DNA from: Salinicoccus hispanicus
GTDB taxonomy: Bacteria > Bacillota > Bacilli > Staphylococcales > Salinicoccaceae
Reading direction: 5' to 3'
Assembly (NCBI RefSeq): GCF_009831115.1
Contig: NZ_WUUK01000002.1
Coordinates: forward strand, 1 to 64,000
DNA length: 64,000 bases
Of the stretch, positions 26,198 through 35,026 are shown piece by piece. The notes under the pieces are model-generated. The model saw nothing but the letters and a program-made list of their open reading frames with translations. It made no database searches and was not told the origin of the DNA. The translations under genes and the position numbers were made by a program. Position 1 is the first letter of the stretch; every line of letters starts with the position of its first letter.

Positions 26198-26392
26198 ATG
26201 GATGGAACAAGAAGAGATGATATAAAGCCGGGCTCAAAAGTGAAGGTGGTGCAGAAGCATCATCAGCGTTCGGGTGAACTGACGGAAGGTGTAGTCGCAA
26301 GGCTACTGACGAACTCAGCAACGCATCCGCATGGCATCAAGGTAAAACTTGAAAGTGGTATCGTCGGCAGAGTAAAGGAAATAATCCAATAG
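26198..26392 (+). CDS. ywbE: YwbE-family small protein
   Basis: A 64-residue protein matching the YwbE family (DUF2196): RDDIKPGSKVKVVQKHHQRSG, then LTEGVVARLLTNSATHPHG and VKLESGIVGRVKEI. It looks like a small KOW/SH3-like beta barrel. The start at 26198 follows AGGAGG; a longer in-frame form lacks a site. Function unknown, but the family is widely conserved in Bacillota. Confidence 0.85.
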   Translation: MDGTRRDDIKPGSKVKVVQKHHQRSGELTEGVVARLLTNSATHPHGIKVKLESGIVGRVKEIIQ

Positions 26393-26453
26393 AAATGGAA
26401 AGATCAGTAATCTCATCTGCATACAGAATAAGTGAGGAAAATTTTTAAGCAGA

Positions 26454-26495
26454 AAGCCCCGTACGGATGCACTTAAGCATCCATACGGGGCTTCT
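26454..26495. terminator. Bidirectional terminator between ywbE and the MFS exporter gene
   Basis: A 17-bp stem with one mismatch (AAGCCCCGTACGGATGC / GCATCCATACGGGGCTT) and a 6-base loop lies between convergent genes. Confidence 0.88.
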
Positions 26496-26515
26496 AAATA
26501 TATACTGTCGGTTTT

Positions 26516-27997
26516 TTATTTCGATTCTGTCTGCGCATCAGCCATATCATCCGGTCTTGCGCGATAAACGCGCAGTGCCATCAGGAAGGCGACGATTGAG
26601 ATGATGAATCCGATGAAGTAGACGAGTTCAACACCCGCGACCATGGCCTGATCGACTGTTGCCGGGTCATTTGGGGTATCGGAATTCGACAGGACGCTTG
26701 CCTGTCTTGCATTCAGCACGCTGATGAACACGGATACGCCGATTGCGCCTGCTAGGGGCTGCAACGTGGACACAATAGCGGTGCCGTGGGGGTACATGTT
26801 CTTCGGCAGCTGGTTGAGACCGTTTGTCTGGGCAGGCATCATGATGGCTGAAACGGAAATCATAAGAAGCATGAAGCTGATGACAATCACCCAGACGGAA
26901 GTATCGGTATCAAGCCGGCTCATCATGAACATGGTACCTGTCAATATGAGTGTCGCCGGGATCATCATAGGTCTCGGCCCCACCTTATCGAACAGCTGAC
27001 CCATGAAAGGAGAGAGTGCACCATTCAGCAGACTGCCGGGAAGCAGAAGGAGACCGGCAGTTGCAGCACTTAGCGCCAGAGGGCCCTGCATATATACAGG
27101 CAGGATGATTTCTGATGCAAACATGGTCATGACAATGATCAGAAACATGATGACGGCATGCCGGAACATTGGATACTTGAATACCCGGAGGTCCATGATG
27201 GGCTCATCGAGATGCAGTTGCCGATAGACAAATAAGGAAATACCAATCAGTCCAGCAACGATGGGCAGGAGAACGTCTATGCTCAGAAAGCCTGACTCAC
27301 TCTCTCCTACGGAACTGAAGCCAAAGATGGTGGCGCCAAATCCGATGGTTGAGAAGACGATCGACAAGATGTCGATCTTCGGACGTGTCACTTCTGATAC
27401 ATTGACCAGGAAAAAGAATGCAAACACAATTGAGAATAGTGAGAATGGAATGACTGAAATGAACAGGAATCTCCATCCAAGATATTCTACAATAACTCCT
27501 GAAAGTGTGGGTCCAATTGCTGGAGCAAACATGATGACCAGCCCGACGAGTCCCATTATCTTCCCGCGCTTATGAGGAGGGTACATCAACAGGAATACGT
27601 TGAACATGATCGGCATCAGCATGCCGGTTCCGACTGCTTGTATCATTCGACCTGCAAGCAGTATGCCGAATGTCGGCGCTGAGGCCGCGATGATGGTACC
27701 CGCGGTGAATACGATCATCGTACCAAGGAAAAGCTGGCGCGTAGTGAACCACTGTATCAGGAGTGCGGAAACAGGTATGACGATTCCCATCACAAGCATG
27801 AAGCCGGTTGCCATCCATTGTACGGTCGGCAGGGAAACATCAAACTGCTCCATCAGTGTCGTCAGAGCAATATTGAGCAGTGTTTCGTTCAAGATCGCAA
27901 AAAATGCACCGATGATAAGGGAGAGCATGATGGGCAGAGTCTTGATATCGGGATTATCCGATAAGTATTCATATTGGGGTGTAGTATTTTTCTCCAT
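26516..27997 (-). CDS. DHA2-family MFS multidrug exporter (EmrB/LmrB-like)
   Basis: A 493-residue transporter with about 14 hydrophobic segments. It has the DHA2 start region (MLSLIIGAFFAILNETLLNIAL), motif A around GRMIQAVGTGMLMPIMFNV, and the motif C-like VIMFAPAIGPTLSGVI in helix 5, typical of drug:H+ antiporters. It would export hydrophobic compounds using the proton gradient. The ATG follows AGGAGA. Monocistronic, with no adjacent TetR or MarR regulator. Substrate cannot be predicted. Confidence 0.88.
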   Translation of the reverse strand: MEKNTTPQYEYLSDNPDIKTLPIMLSLIIGAFFAILNETLLNIALTTLMEQFDVSLPTVQWMATGFMLVMGIVIPVSALLIQWFTTRQLFLGTMIVFTAGTIIAASAPTFGILLAGRMIQAVGTGMLMPIMFNVFLLMYPPHKRGKIMGLVGLVIMFAPAIGPTLSGVIVEYLGWRFLFISVIPFSLFSIVFAFFFLVNVSEVTRPKIDILSIVFSTIGFGATIFGFSSVGESESGFLSIDVLLPIVAGLIGISLFVYRQLHLDEPIMDLRVFKYPMFRHAVIMFLIIVMTMFASEIILPVYMQGPLALSAATAGLLLLPGSLLNGALSPFMGQLFDKVGPRPMMIPATLILTGTMFMMSRLDTDTSVWVIVISFMLLMISVSAIMMPAQTNGLNQLPKNMYPHGTAIVSTLQPLAGAIGVSVFISVLNARQASVLSNSDTPNDPATVDQAMVAGVELVYFIGFIISIVAFLMALRVYRARPDDMADAQTESK

Positions 27998-28104
27998 GAA
28001 CAGTTCTCCTATATGTATTTAATTTGAAGACATAACTTTATGACTGCATTTGATTATATTATTATGCACATCTTTATAACACAAGAATTATGCTTGATTC
28101 GTAT

Positions 28105-28252
28105 AGCCGTATTTAGCTTGTTCACTCAGCGTTTTTAAGGGCTTCTTCATTTAGAAGGCAGTAAAGGCACATTTGCAATTCATACGGCTTTAGTGTAATA
28201 TGCACAACTATAGTATGTTTATTAAATATTCGGAAAATATAGAAGCATACTA
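28105..28252 (+). other. Leader upstream of the O-methyltransferase gene with two inverted repeats
   Basis: This ~296-base gap holds no plausible gene. AGCCGTAT (28105-28112) is complementary to ATACGGCT (28182-28189). A candidate promoter follows (TTGCAA 28173-28178, 17 bases, TAATAT 28196-28201). The predicted transcript then begins with a hairpin closed by TAGTATG (28211-28217) and CATACTA (28246-28252), with an inner ATATT/AATAT pairing. The first repeat overlaps the promoter spacer, suggesting an operator; the second would be in the mRNA leader. Confidence 0.4.
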
Positions 28253-28293
28253 CAAAAATATATCTTATAATCTACGGAGGCGAACTATTCAAC

Positions 28294-28932
28294 ATGTCCA
28301 AACTTTGGAATGATGTGGACGCGTATTTTACTTCCCAGCTGAATGCTGAGGATGAAGTAATGACAGGGATTCTCGAAAATGACGAAGAAAGAGCTGAAGC
28401 AGTAAGCGGCCAGGGCAAATTTCTTCAGCTGTTGGCGAGAATCAAAGGTGCAAAAACGGTGTTGGAAATAGGTACATTAAGTGGCTACAGTACATTATGG
28501 CTGGGTAAGGCACTGCCGGAAGAAGGCAGAATGGCAACTATCGAACCCAATCCGGAATATGCAGAAACAGCGCGCAAACATATCAGTGCTGCTGAACTGG
28601 ATGACAAGATCGAAGTAATCGATACACCCGCAGAGAATACACTGCCGAAATTGCTGGAGAAAGGCTATCCGCGTTTTGATTTCATATACATCAATGCAAA
28701 TCAGCAACGTTATCCGGACTATCTGGAAGCAGCGATCGGCATGGCTAAAAGTGGCTCGGTCATTGTAACGGAGCGTAAGATAATGGAGACTTTCGAAGCG
28801 GAAGAGGCGACATGTCCCAGAATGCAGCGTTTCCTTCAGATACTTACAGATCATCCGCGTGTGGATGCGACAGCGGTTCAGACAGTCGGCAGCAGTGGAC
28901 ATGATGGATTCATCATCGCCGTACTCGATTAA
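28294..28932 (+). CDS. O-methyltransferase-family protein with altered metal site
   Basis: A 212-residue SAM-binding protein of the cation-dependent OMT family: motif I VLEIGTLSGYSTLWLG, acidic strand-2 end TIEPNPEYAETAR, and the typical N-terminal helix VSGQGKFLQLL. In active family members a motif like FIDADK and a later DN provide the divalent-metal ligands. Here the first reads FIYINANQ, and the second region reads IVTERK instead of VADN. The fold and SAM site are kept while the metal ligands are replaced, so catalysis must differ or be lost. The ATG is 13 bases from the nearest GGAGG, longer than usual. Monocistronic. Confidence 0.8.
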   Translation: MSKLWNDVDAYFTSQLNAEDEVMTGILENDEERAEAVSGQGKFLQLLARIKGAKTVLEIGTLSGYSTLWLGKALPEEGRMATIEPNPEYAETARKHISAAELDDKIEVIDTPAENTLPKLLEKGYPRFDFIYINANQQRYPDYLEAAIGMAKSGSVIVTERKIMETFEAEEATCPRMQRFLQILTDHPRVDATAVQTVGSSGHDGFIIAVLD

Positions 28933-28952
28933 TCATAATAGAATAGACAGTG

Positions 28953-28994
28953 ACCCGGTTCCAATTGGCGTATGCAGATTGGAGCCGGGTTTTT
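28953..28994 (+). terminator. Terminator after the O-methyltransferase-like gene
   Basis: ACCCGGTTCCAATT pairs with ATTGGAGCCGGGT (one mismatch), followed by five T. Confidence 0.88.
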
Positions 28995-29130
28995 ATCATC
29001 CCTTCATATTGATAGGGGTGTGAGAATTGTTGAAATATAACTCTGTGAAGTAATATTATGGATAAAGCGGTGGTTTCAAGGGTATAGTGGAAACATTGAA
29101 GTTCTATTATTCATATTGAGGAGGCTGTTT

Positions 29131-30117
29131 ATGGAAAAGTTCAGAGCACTGGTTGTAGATAAGAAAGATGAAGAGACAACAATGGATATAAGGGAGATCG
29201 GTATGGATGATCTCTCCGAGGGGGAAGTGACCATCAAGGTTGCCTACTCGAGTGTAAACTATAAGGATGGCATGGTGGCGGTGAAGGGCAGTATTGCAGA
29301 AACCTTCCCGATCATTCCCGGGATCGATCTTGCGGGTACAGTGATGTCATCCGAAGATGACCGCTTCAAAGAGGGCGACGAGGTGATTGCGACGAGCTAC
29401 CATATCGGTACGCGCCACAGTGGCGGATTCAGTGAAGTGGCAAGAGTGCCTTCAGAGTGGGTTGTGCCACTACCGGAAGGACTGAGTCTGAAAGAATCGA
29501 TGGAGCTCGGTACCGCCGGTTTCACGGCAGCGCTATGTATCCAGCGTCTCGAGGAGAATGGGCTGGAACCGGGACCTGGCAAGGTGCTCGTTGATGGCGC
29601 AAGCGGTGGTGTCGGCAGCCTGGCAATCAACATGCTTGCTGATCGGGGCTACAGTGTTGTTGCCAGCACCGGCCGCACAGAGGAAGCGGAGTACTTGAAA
29701 TCCCTTGGTGCTGATACAGTGATCCATCGCGATGAAGTGACTGATGAAGATGGAAAGTCCACGAGAAAGAGACAGTGGAAAGCGGCAGTCGATCCCGTCG
29801 GCGGCAAAACGCTCCAATATATATTGAGCAGCCTGGATTACGGCGGCTCTGTTGCAACATGTGGTCTTGCCGGGGGAATCGAAGTCGAGACGACGGTACT
29901 GCCGTTCATTTCCCGTGGCATCAACTGGCTCGGCATCGACTCTGTAAAGTATCCGATGGAACATCGATTGAAAGTATGGGATCGCCTGGCGGATGATCTG
30001 AAGCCTTCTGCACTGGAGACGCATATTGCGTATGAAGCGACACTCGAGGAACTACCGGATACACTGAACGATATTCTCAAAGGACATGTCCGTGGGCGTG
30101 TCATTGTAAAATTCTAA
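29131..30117 (+). CDS. YhdH/YhfP-family quinone oxidoreductase (acryloyl-CoA reductase type)
   Basis: A zinc-independent medium-chain reductase of 328 residues. It has YSSVNYKDGM near the N-terminus, the signature GTAGFTAALCI, the NADPH loop VDGASGGVGSLAIN with ASTGR after strand 2, and AAVDPVGGKTL. The E. coli homologue reduces acryloyl-CoA; other members reduce quinones or enones. The start at 29131 follows GAGGAGG. GGGTAT at 29080-29085 with GGATAA 14 bases upstream is a weak sigma-B-like possibility. Convergent with trhO. Confidence 0.85.
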   Translation: MEKFRALVVDKKDEETTMDIREIGMDDLSEGEVTIKVAYSSVNYKDGMVAVKGSIAETFPIIPGIDLAGTVMSSEDDRFKEGDEVIATSYHIGTRHSGGFSEVARVPSEWVVPLPEGLSLKESMELGTAGFTAALCIQRLEENGLEPGPGKVLVDGASGGVGSLAINMLADRGYSVVASTGRTEEAEYLKSLGADTVIHRDEVTDEDGKSTRKRQWKAAVDPVGGKTLQYILSSLDYGGSVATCGLAGGIEVETTVLPFISRGINWLGIDSVKYPMEHRLKVWDRLADDLKPSALETHIAYEATLEELPDTLNDILKGHVRGRVIVKF

Positions 30118-30120
30118 AAA

Positions 30121-30164
30121 AACGCCCTTCATCCACAATGTGTAGTGGGTGAAGGGCGTTCGTT
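30121..30164. terminator. Bidirectional terminator between yhdH-like gene and trhO
   Basis: A 16-bp stem with one wobble (AACGCCCTTCATCCAC / GTGGGTGAAGGGCGTT), with T-rich flanks on both strands. Confidence 0.9.
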
Positions 30165-31121
30165 TTATTTGGCAAATACTTCTTCTTCGAGCATTTTGAT
30201 CTGTGCATCCACATACTCTGCAGATAGGTTGTTATCGACAATATATCTGTTTTTCGGATGCTTTGTGCATTCCAGGGAACAGCCACCAAGATGCTTTGCT
30301 TCATTTTCTTCCGAAGCAAGAATCTGATCGTTGCAGTCAGGATTCGCACAGTTGATGTAGCGTTCACAAGGCGTATCGTCGAAATGGTCACGACCGACAA
30401 CATTATGTTCAACCTGATTGACGGGAACTGTCAGCCTTTCATCGAAAACATACATCATGCCGTCCCAGTTCTGACCTTTGACAACCGGGTCTTTACTGTA
30501 GGTGGCGATACCGCCGTGAAGTTGTCCGACGTCGTCGAAACCTTCACGTTTCAGCCATCCTGAGAACTTCTCACAGCGAATGCCGCCGGTGCAGTATGTC
30601 AGAATACGTTTTCCCTCGAGCATTTCACGGTTCTCCTCAACCCATTCCGGCAGATCACGGAAAGTCTCGACCTCCGGACGAATGGCGCCGCGGAAATGTC
30701 CGACATCGTATTCGTACGTGTTCCGTGCATCGAGAACGACAGTATTGTCATCCTGCATCTGCTTGAAGAAATCTTCAGGTTCCACGTATTCGCCTGTAAT
30801 TTCGTGAGGGTTGATATCATCCTCAAGGCTGAGATTGACCAGTTCTGGACGCGGACGAACATGCATCTTCTTGAAAGTATGCCCCTCTGACTCATCGATT
30901 TTAAATATGATGTTTTCGAAAAGCGGATGGTTCTTCATGTATTCCATGTACTGCTCCGTATCTGCCACAGTACCGGATACCGTACCATTGATGCCTTCGC
31001 CAGCAACAAGGATGCGGCCTTTCAGGTTCATGCTTTTGCACAGTTCGAGATGCTCCGTCGCAAAAGCATCGGGATCTTCAATGTTGTTGTAGTAGTAATA
31101 TAGTAAAACTTGATATTTCAT
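30165..31121 (-). CDS. trhO: tRNA U34 hydroxylase TrhO (rhodanese-domain protein)
   Basis: Oxygen-dependent enzyme that hydroxylates uridine-34 of tRNAs, the first step to 5-methoxyuridine or cmo5U. The 318-residue protein has the N-terminal acylphosphatase-like domain ([32 protein letters not shown]), a rhodanese domain with the active Cys in [11 protein letters not shown], and the C-terminal Cys-rich tail ([18 protein letters not shown]). The start at 31121 is preferred because AGGTGG lies eight bases upstream; a GTG 12 bases earlier lacks a site. It lies behind the ggt terminator. Confidence 0.92.
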   Translation of the reverse strand: MKYQVLLYYYYNNIEDPDAFATEHLELCKSMNLKGRILVAGEGINGTVSGTVADTEQYMEYMKNHPLFENIIFKIDESEGHTFKKMHVRPRPELVNLSLEDDINPHEITGEYVEPEDFFKQMQDDNTVVLDARNTYEYDVGHFRGAIRPEVETFRDLPEWVEENREMLEGKRILTYCTGGIRCEKFSGWLKREGFDDVGQLHGGIATYSKDPVVKGQNWDGMMYVFDERLTVPVNQVEHNVVGRDHFDDTPCERYINCANPDCNDQILASEENEAKHLGGCSLECTKHPKNRYIVDNNLSAEYVDAQIKMLEEEVFAK

Positions 31122-31177
31122 TTCCTTTTCCACCTATCAATTATATTTGCAGGATATACCTGATAGTTGCACAAAGA

Positions 31178-31239
31178 AAAAAGCCCTTTATGCAATGGTT
31201 TATTATACCAATTACGCACTGCATTTGAAAGGGCTTTTT
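31178..31239 (-). terminator. Terminator of ggt (minus strand)
   Basis: AAAAAGCCCTTTATGCA (starting at 31178) pairs with TGCATTTGAAAGGGCTTTTT (31220-31239). On the minus strand the stem is followed by six T. The loop contains TATAAT-like sequence that may be part of the trhO promoter. Confidence 0.8.
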
Positions 31240-31271
31240 ACACTTGTCAATAAATATTCGATTCTAATGCA

Positions 31272-32984
31272 CTATATGCCTTCTGCACCGCCAGGACGGG
31301 GTGAATCAGCGGCCCCATACAATTTATGATTATCCGAATGATCAATCATGATCGCCTGTACATCGCCGATTCGCGTATCGGCAGTCTGTTCCTTGAATGA
31401 CTGGTCGAAATGGTAGCCCATTTTCTTCAGGGCCTCCAGTACATCATCTTCCAGACCATCCTGCCATTGCGTTTCAAGATCCCGTGTTACATAGACTCTC
31501 GGTTCGCTGATCGCTTCATTGAGTGACATATTATAGTCGATGATATTGATGATGGTCTGCACTACGGAAGCTACAATGGTCTGTGCCCCTGGTGAACCCA
31601 GCGTGAAGAAAGGTCTGCCTTCGTGGAATAGGATGGTGGGGCATTTGGAACTTGTCGGATATTTATGGCCGTTCGGTTCGTTCACCTGGTCCGGCTCTGC
31701 TTCAAAATCGGTCAGGTCATTGTTCATGATGAACCCGTACCCTGGAACCATGATGCCAGAGCCATAGATGCGCTCGATGGAGGAAGTACAGGAGGCAACA
31801 TTGCCCCACTGGTCCACAGCAGTGAAGTGGGTGGTTTCAAATCCTTCATTGTCGACGTATCTGTCAACTTCACTGACGCCATCCCTGCCTTCCTGATACT
31901 TCCATGGATCACCGTGCATATATGTCTGTGCACGATCTTCTGTGGATATCTGTGCTCTGCGTTCATTGATATATTCCGGATGCAGAAGACCGCCAATCGG
32001 TAGTTCATGGAAATCCGAATCACCGATATGCGTGTTCTTATCTGCAAGAGCCAGCTGCATGGTCTGGGCAAGCAGATGGTATTTTTCAGGTGAATGTGGA
32101 TCATATTGCGAAATATTGAGTTCTTCCAGTATTTTCAGCTGCTGGGCGACAGCAATTCCGCCTCCACTCGGTGGTGGTGGCATGGCGATATCGAAACCTT
32201 TATAACTGCTCCATAATGGTTCTTCAATTTTGACATGGTAATTGATCAGGTCCTGGTGGGTCATGACACCGTCCTGCTCTTTGACGGCATCGACAATGGC
32301 ATCCGCAATCCTGCCTTCATAGACGGAATCGAATCCTTCGTCCCTGATGATCTTCAAGGTGTTGGCGAGTTCGGGCTGGACGATGGTATCGCCTTCTTTG
32401 AGCAGTTTACCATCCGGCATGAACTTCTTCCGTGCTTCTTCGCCAAGACGGTGAGAAAACAGTTCGAGCGTACGTTCCCATAGGGAGTTCACACGAAAAT
32501 CCGATTCCGCAAGTCTGATGGCAGGGTCGATCAATGTTGCAAGCGGGAGGGTAGCGTAATTTTCGTGCAGATGCAAAAGGCCTTTCATGATGCCCGGCAC
32601 ACCGATGGAAGTACCGTGCGTCGAACGTACATCAAAAGGAATCACTTCGCCATTTTCATCGAGAAAATGTTCCGGCTCAAGTTCTGCAGGGGACCTGGAA
32701 TGGGCATTGATGACTTTTGTCTCCTGATCTTCGCTATCGTAGCATACGATGAAACCGCCTGCACCTATACCGGTGTTCATACCTTCAACGGCAGCAAGAG
32801 CGAGCTGGACGGCAATCAGGGCGTCGAACGCATTTCCACCCTGTTCAAGCATCTGGTTTCCGGCATGTGTTGCTTCTTCGATTGCACTTGCGACCATGCC
32901 ATATGAACCTTCATCGCCTTCAATCTGATTTTCAGTACTATAGTGCTGCTTTTGCACTTCAAAGATGTCTTCAATATTGGTCAT
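31272..32984 (-). CDS. ggt: Gamma-glutamyltransferase, cytosolic type
   Basis: Ntn-hydrolase that cleaves the gamma-glutamyl bond of glutathione and related peptides. The 570-residue precursor shows TGIGAGGFIVCYD, STHGTSIGVPGIM, PPPPSGGGIAVAQ and the autocleavage site TTHFTAVDQWGNVAS, where the first Thr of TTHFT (about residue 381) becomes the nucleophile of the small subunit. MVPGYGFIMNND and TLGSPGAQTI follow. There is no signal peptide, so the enzyme should be cytosolic, as reported for the S. aureus Ggt that processes imported glutathione. It is monocistronic here; a peptide/glutathione-type importer lies ~20 kb away. Confidence 0.93.
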   Translation of the reverse strand: MTNIEDIFEVQKQHYSTENQIEGDEGSYGMVASAIEEATHAGNQMLEQGGNAFDALIAVQLALAAVEGMNTGIGAGGFIVCYDSEDQETKVINAHSRSPAELEPEHFLDENGEVIPFDVRSTHGTSIGVPGIMKGLLHLHENYATLPLATLIDPAIRLAESDFRVNSLWERTLELFSHRLGEEARKKFMPDGKLLKEGDTIVQPELANTLKIIRDEGFDSVYEGRIADAIVDAVKEQDGVMTHQDLINYHVKIEEPLWSSYKGFDIAMPPPPSGGGIAVAQQLKILEELNISQYDPHSPEKYHLLAQTMQLALADKNTHIGDSDFHELPIGGLLHPEYINERRAQISTEDRAQTYMHGDPWKYQEGRDGVSEVDRYVDNEGFETTHFTAVDQWGNVASCTSSIERIYGSGIMVPGYGFIMNNDLTDFEAEPDQVNEPNGHKYPTSSKCPTILFHEGRPFFTLGSPGAQTIVASVVQTIINIIDYNMSLNEAISEPRVYVTRDLETQWQDGLEDDVLEALKKMGYHFDQSFKEQTADTRIGDVQAIMIDHSDNHKLYGAADSPRPGGAEGI

Positions 32985-33163
32985 TTTTCACCTCTCCTGT
33001 TCTGCTTCTGTAAAGCGTTATAGATGTATAGCCTAAAAGTACGGGTGTTAAACCAATGTTCATTCCCAAGTATGACGAATAACAGGCTCGGATAGTGGAA
33101 ATTCACCATGAAAATTGGTAAAATCATATAATTGGATATTGAAAGATAAGAGGTGGATGATGT

Positions 33164-33823
33164 ATGGACAGACAGAAGGCAATCGTTGTTTTTTCCGGGG
33201 GACAGGACAGTACGACATGCATGTTCCATGCCATGGCAAACTATGATGAAGTGGAACTTGTTACATTCAACTATGGACAGCGGCATAGCACAGAAATAGA
33301 AGTGGCGAAAAACATCGCTATGGAGCAGGGGCTCAAGCATCGTATACTGGACATGTCATTGCTTGGACAGCTGAGTCCGAACGCTCTGACCGACCACAGC
33401 ATGGATATTGCCGAGGGGGAAGGAGCGGGCGTGCCCAATACGTTCGTGCCTGCCAGGAATATGCTTTTCCTATCGTTTGCTTCGGCACTTGCCTATCAGA
33501 TTGGGGCTAAGACGATCATTACAGGTGTATGCGAAACGGACTTCAGCGGCTATCCGGACTGCCGGGATGTCTTCGTCAAATCGATGAACGTCACCGCCAA
33601 TCTGGCAATGGATCGGGATTTTGTAATCGAGACACCTCTGATGTGGCTTGATAAGAAGGAGACCTGGGCGCTTGCCGACAAACATGGACAGCTTGACTAT
33701 ATAAGAAATAAAACACTGACATGCTACGAAGGTGTCATTGGAGATGGCTGTGGAGAATGCCCGGCCTGCCGGCTTAGAAACGCGGGTCTCGAAGCATATC
33801 TGAATGAAAAGGAGGGACAATGA
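33164..33823 (+). CDS. queC: 7-cyano-7-deazaguanine synthase QueC
   Basis: ATP-dependent enzyme converting 7-carboxy-7-deazaguanine to preQ0 in queuosine synthesis. The 219-residue protein has the PP-loop [10 protein letters not shown], the PARNMLFLS segment, and the C-terminal zinc site Cys-x8-Cys-x2-Cys-x2-Cys (within [19 protein letters not shown]). The ATG follows AGAGGTGG. First gene of queCDE, overlapping queD by four bases. No riboswitch is visible upstream of this operon. Confidence 0.96.
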   Translation: MDRQKAIVVFSGGQDSTTCMFHAMANYDEVELVTFNYGQRHSTEIEVAKNIAMEQGLKHRILDMSLLGQLSPNALTDHSMDIAEGEGAGVPNTFVPARNMLFLSFASALAYQIGAKTIITGVCETDFSGYPDCRDVFVKSMNVTANLAMDRDFVIETPLMWLDKKETWALADKHGQLDYIRNKTLTCYEGVIGDGCGECPACRLRNAGLEAYLNEKEGQ

Positions 33824-34233
33824 TGTATCAGACGCCAGCACACGACTACCAGTACGAACTCAATAAGGACCTGAACTTCTCTGCAGCACATTATGTGCCT
33901 GACGAGCGGGCAGGAAAATGCAGCAGAGTGCATGGGCATACGTATTTTGTAAACATTACGCTTGCCGGAGATCAACTGGATGATCTTGGCTTTCTTGTTA
34001 ATTTCTCTTCACTTAAATCACTGATCAGCGATGCATTCGATCATACGCTTCTGAATGAGCATGAACGTTTCAAAGAACGTCCACCGACATCTGAAACACT
34101 GGCGGAAACAATATATGACATGGTCGAGACATTTATTGCCGGATTGGACAACCGCCCGGTCTGTCTGCAGATATATCTGCAGGAGACGCCGACAAGCTAT
34201 GTCATCTACCGTCCTAAGGAGAGCAGGAAATAA
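33820..34233 (+). CDS. queD: 6-carboxy-5,6,7,8-tetrahydropterin synthase QueD
   Basis: Converts 7,8-dihydroneopterin triphosphate to 6-carboxytetrahydropterin. The 137-residue T-fold protein has zinc-binding His in FSAAHYV and VHGHTY, the catalytic Cys in [16 protein letters not shown], and a Glu near the C-terminus in [10 protein letters not shown]. Two adjacent ATGs (33820, 33823) are possible starts; both follow GGAGG, and the first overlaps the queC stop. Middle gene of queCDE. Confidence 0.95.
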   Translation: MMYQTPAHDYQYELNKDLNFSAAHYVPDERAGKCSRVHGHTYFVNITLAGDQLDDLGFLVNFSSLKSLISDAFDHTLLNEHERFKERPPTSETLAETIYDMVETFIAGLDNRPVCLQIYLQETPTSYVIYRPKESRK

Positions 34234-34949
34234 TGAAAGTACCAGTACTTGAAATTTTTGGACCGACCTTCCAGGGAGAAGGCGCCGTCATCGGACAGAA
34301 GACGATGTTTGTCAGGACTGCGGGATGCGACTACAGCTGCAGCTGGTGTGATTCTGCTTTCACATGGGATGGCAGCCAGAAGGAGAATATACGCATGATG
34401 ACTGCTGATGAAATTCTGGCGTCGCTCGATGAACTTGCGGCCGGCAATTACAATCATGTAACAATTTCCGGAGGAAATCCTGCACTGCTCAAAAACATGC
34501 AGGACTTCGTCATCAAGGCGAAAGAGAGGGGCATCAGACTCGCTGTTGAAACACAAGGGACAGTATTCCAGGAGTGGCTCAGTGAGATCGACGACGTTAC
34601 CATCAGTCCGAAGCCGCCGAGCTCAGGTATGATAACGGATTTTGAAAAACTTGAGCATGTGATGGCAGGGCTGGATCAGGGACCTGCACACTACAACCTC
34701 AAAGTGGTCGTTTTTGATGAAAAGGATTTTGAATATGCGGCGGACGTGCATCGGAAGTACCCGCATGTCGATTTCTATCTTCAAGTAGGCAATCCCTTCC
34801 TTGGTGATAATGTCGATAACCATACGTCGAGACTCCTTGAACGATATGAGAATCTCGTTGATATGACCATGGCAGATGCACGGATGAACGACGCAAAAGT
34901 ATTGCCTCAGCTGCATACGCTGCTGTGGAGCAACAAACAGGGTGTCTGA
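34233..34949 (+). CDS. queE: 7-carboxy-7-deazaguanine synthase QueE
   Basis: Radical SAM enzyme that contracts the pterin ring to 7-carboxy-7-deazaguanine. The 238-residue protein has FGPTFQGEGAVIG at the N-terminus, the cluster motif CDYSCSWCD (Cys-x3-Cys-x2-Cys), the SAM-binding TISGGNPAL and PKPPSSGM. The ATG overlaps the queD stop (TAATG). Last gene of queCDE; a terminator overlaps its end. The final reduction step is encoded by queF ~900 bases downstream. Confidence 0.96.
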   Translation: MKVPVLEIFGPTFQGEGAVIGQKTMFVRTAGCDYSCSWCDSAFTWDGSQKENIRMMTADEILASLDELAAGNYNHVTISGGNPALLKNMQDFVIKAKERGIRLAVETQGTVFQEWLSEIDDVTISPKPPSSGMITDFEKLEHVMAGLDQGPAHYNLKVVVFDEKDFEYAADVHRKYPHVDFYLQVGNPFLGDNVDNHTSRLLERYENLVDMTMADARMNDAKVLPQLHTLLWSNKQGV

Positions 34950-34966
34950 TTTCAGACCCTTTTTAG
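34939..34966 (+). terminator. Terminator after queE
   Basis: GGGTGTCTGA pairs with TCAGACCC (one bulged G) and is followed by TTTTT. The 5' arm includes the queE stop. Confidence 0.8.
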
Positions 34967-35026
34967 AAGAAAATATGTAAAAACTGATATACTATGCATG
35001 GAATAGCGATAACAGGAGGGATAGTC

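Noticed and set aside
33008-33020. cre-like TGTAAAGCGTTATA upstream of ggt
   Set aside because: The spacing between the TG and CG parts is one base too long for a CcpA site and the element is not palindromic.
33020-33163. Second preQ1 riboswitch upstream of queC
   Set aside because: The gap has no AGAGG/CCTCT stem with an A-rich tail; the GC-containing stretches there do not form the class-I aptamer.
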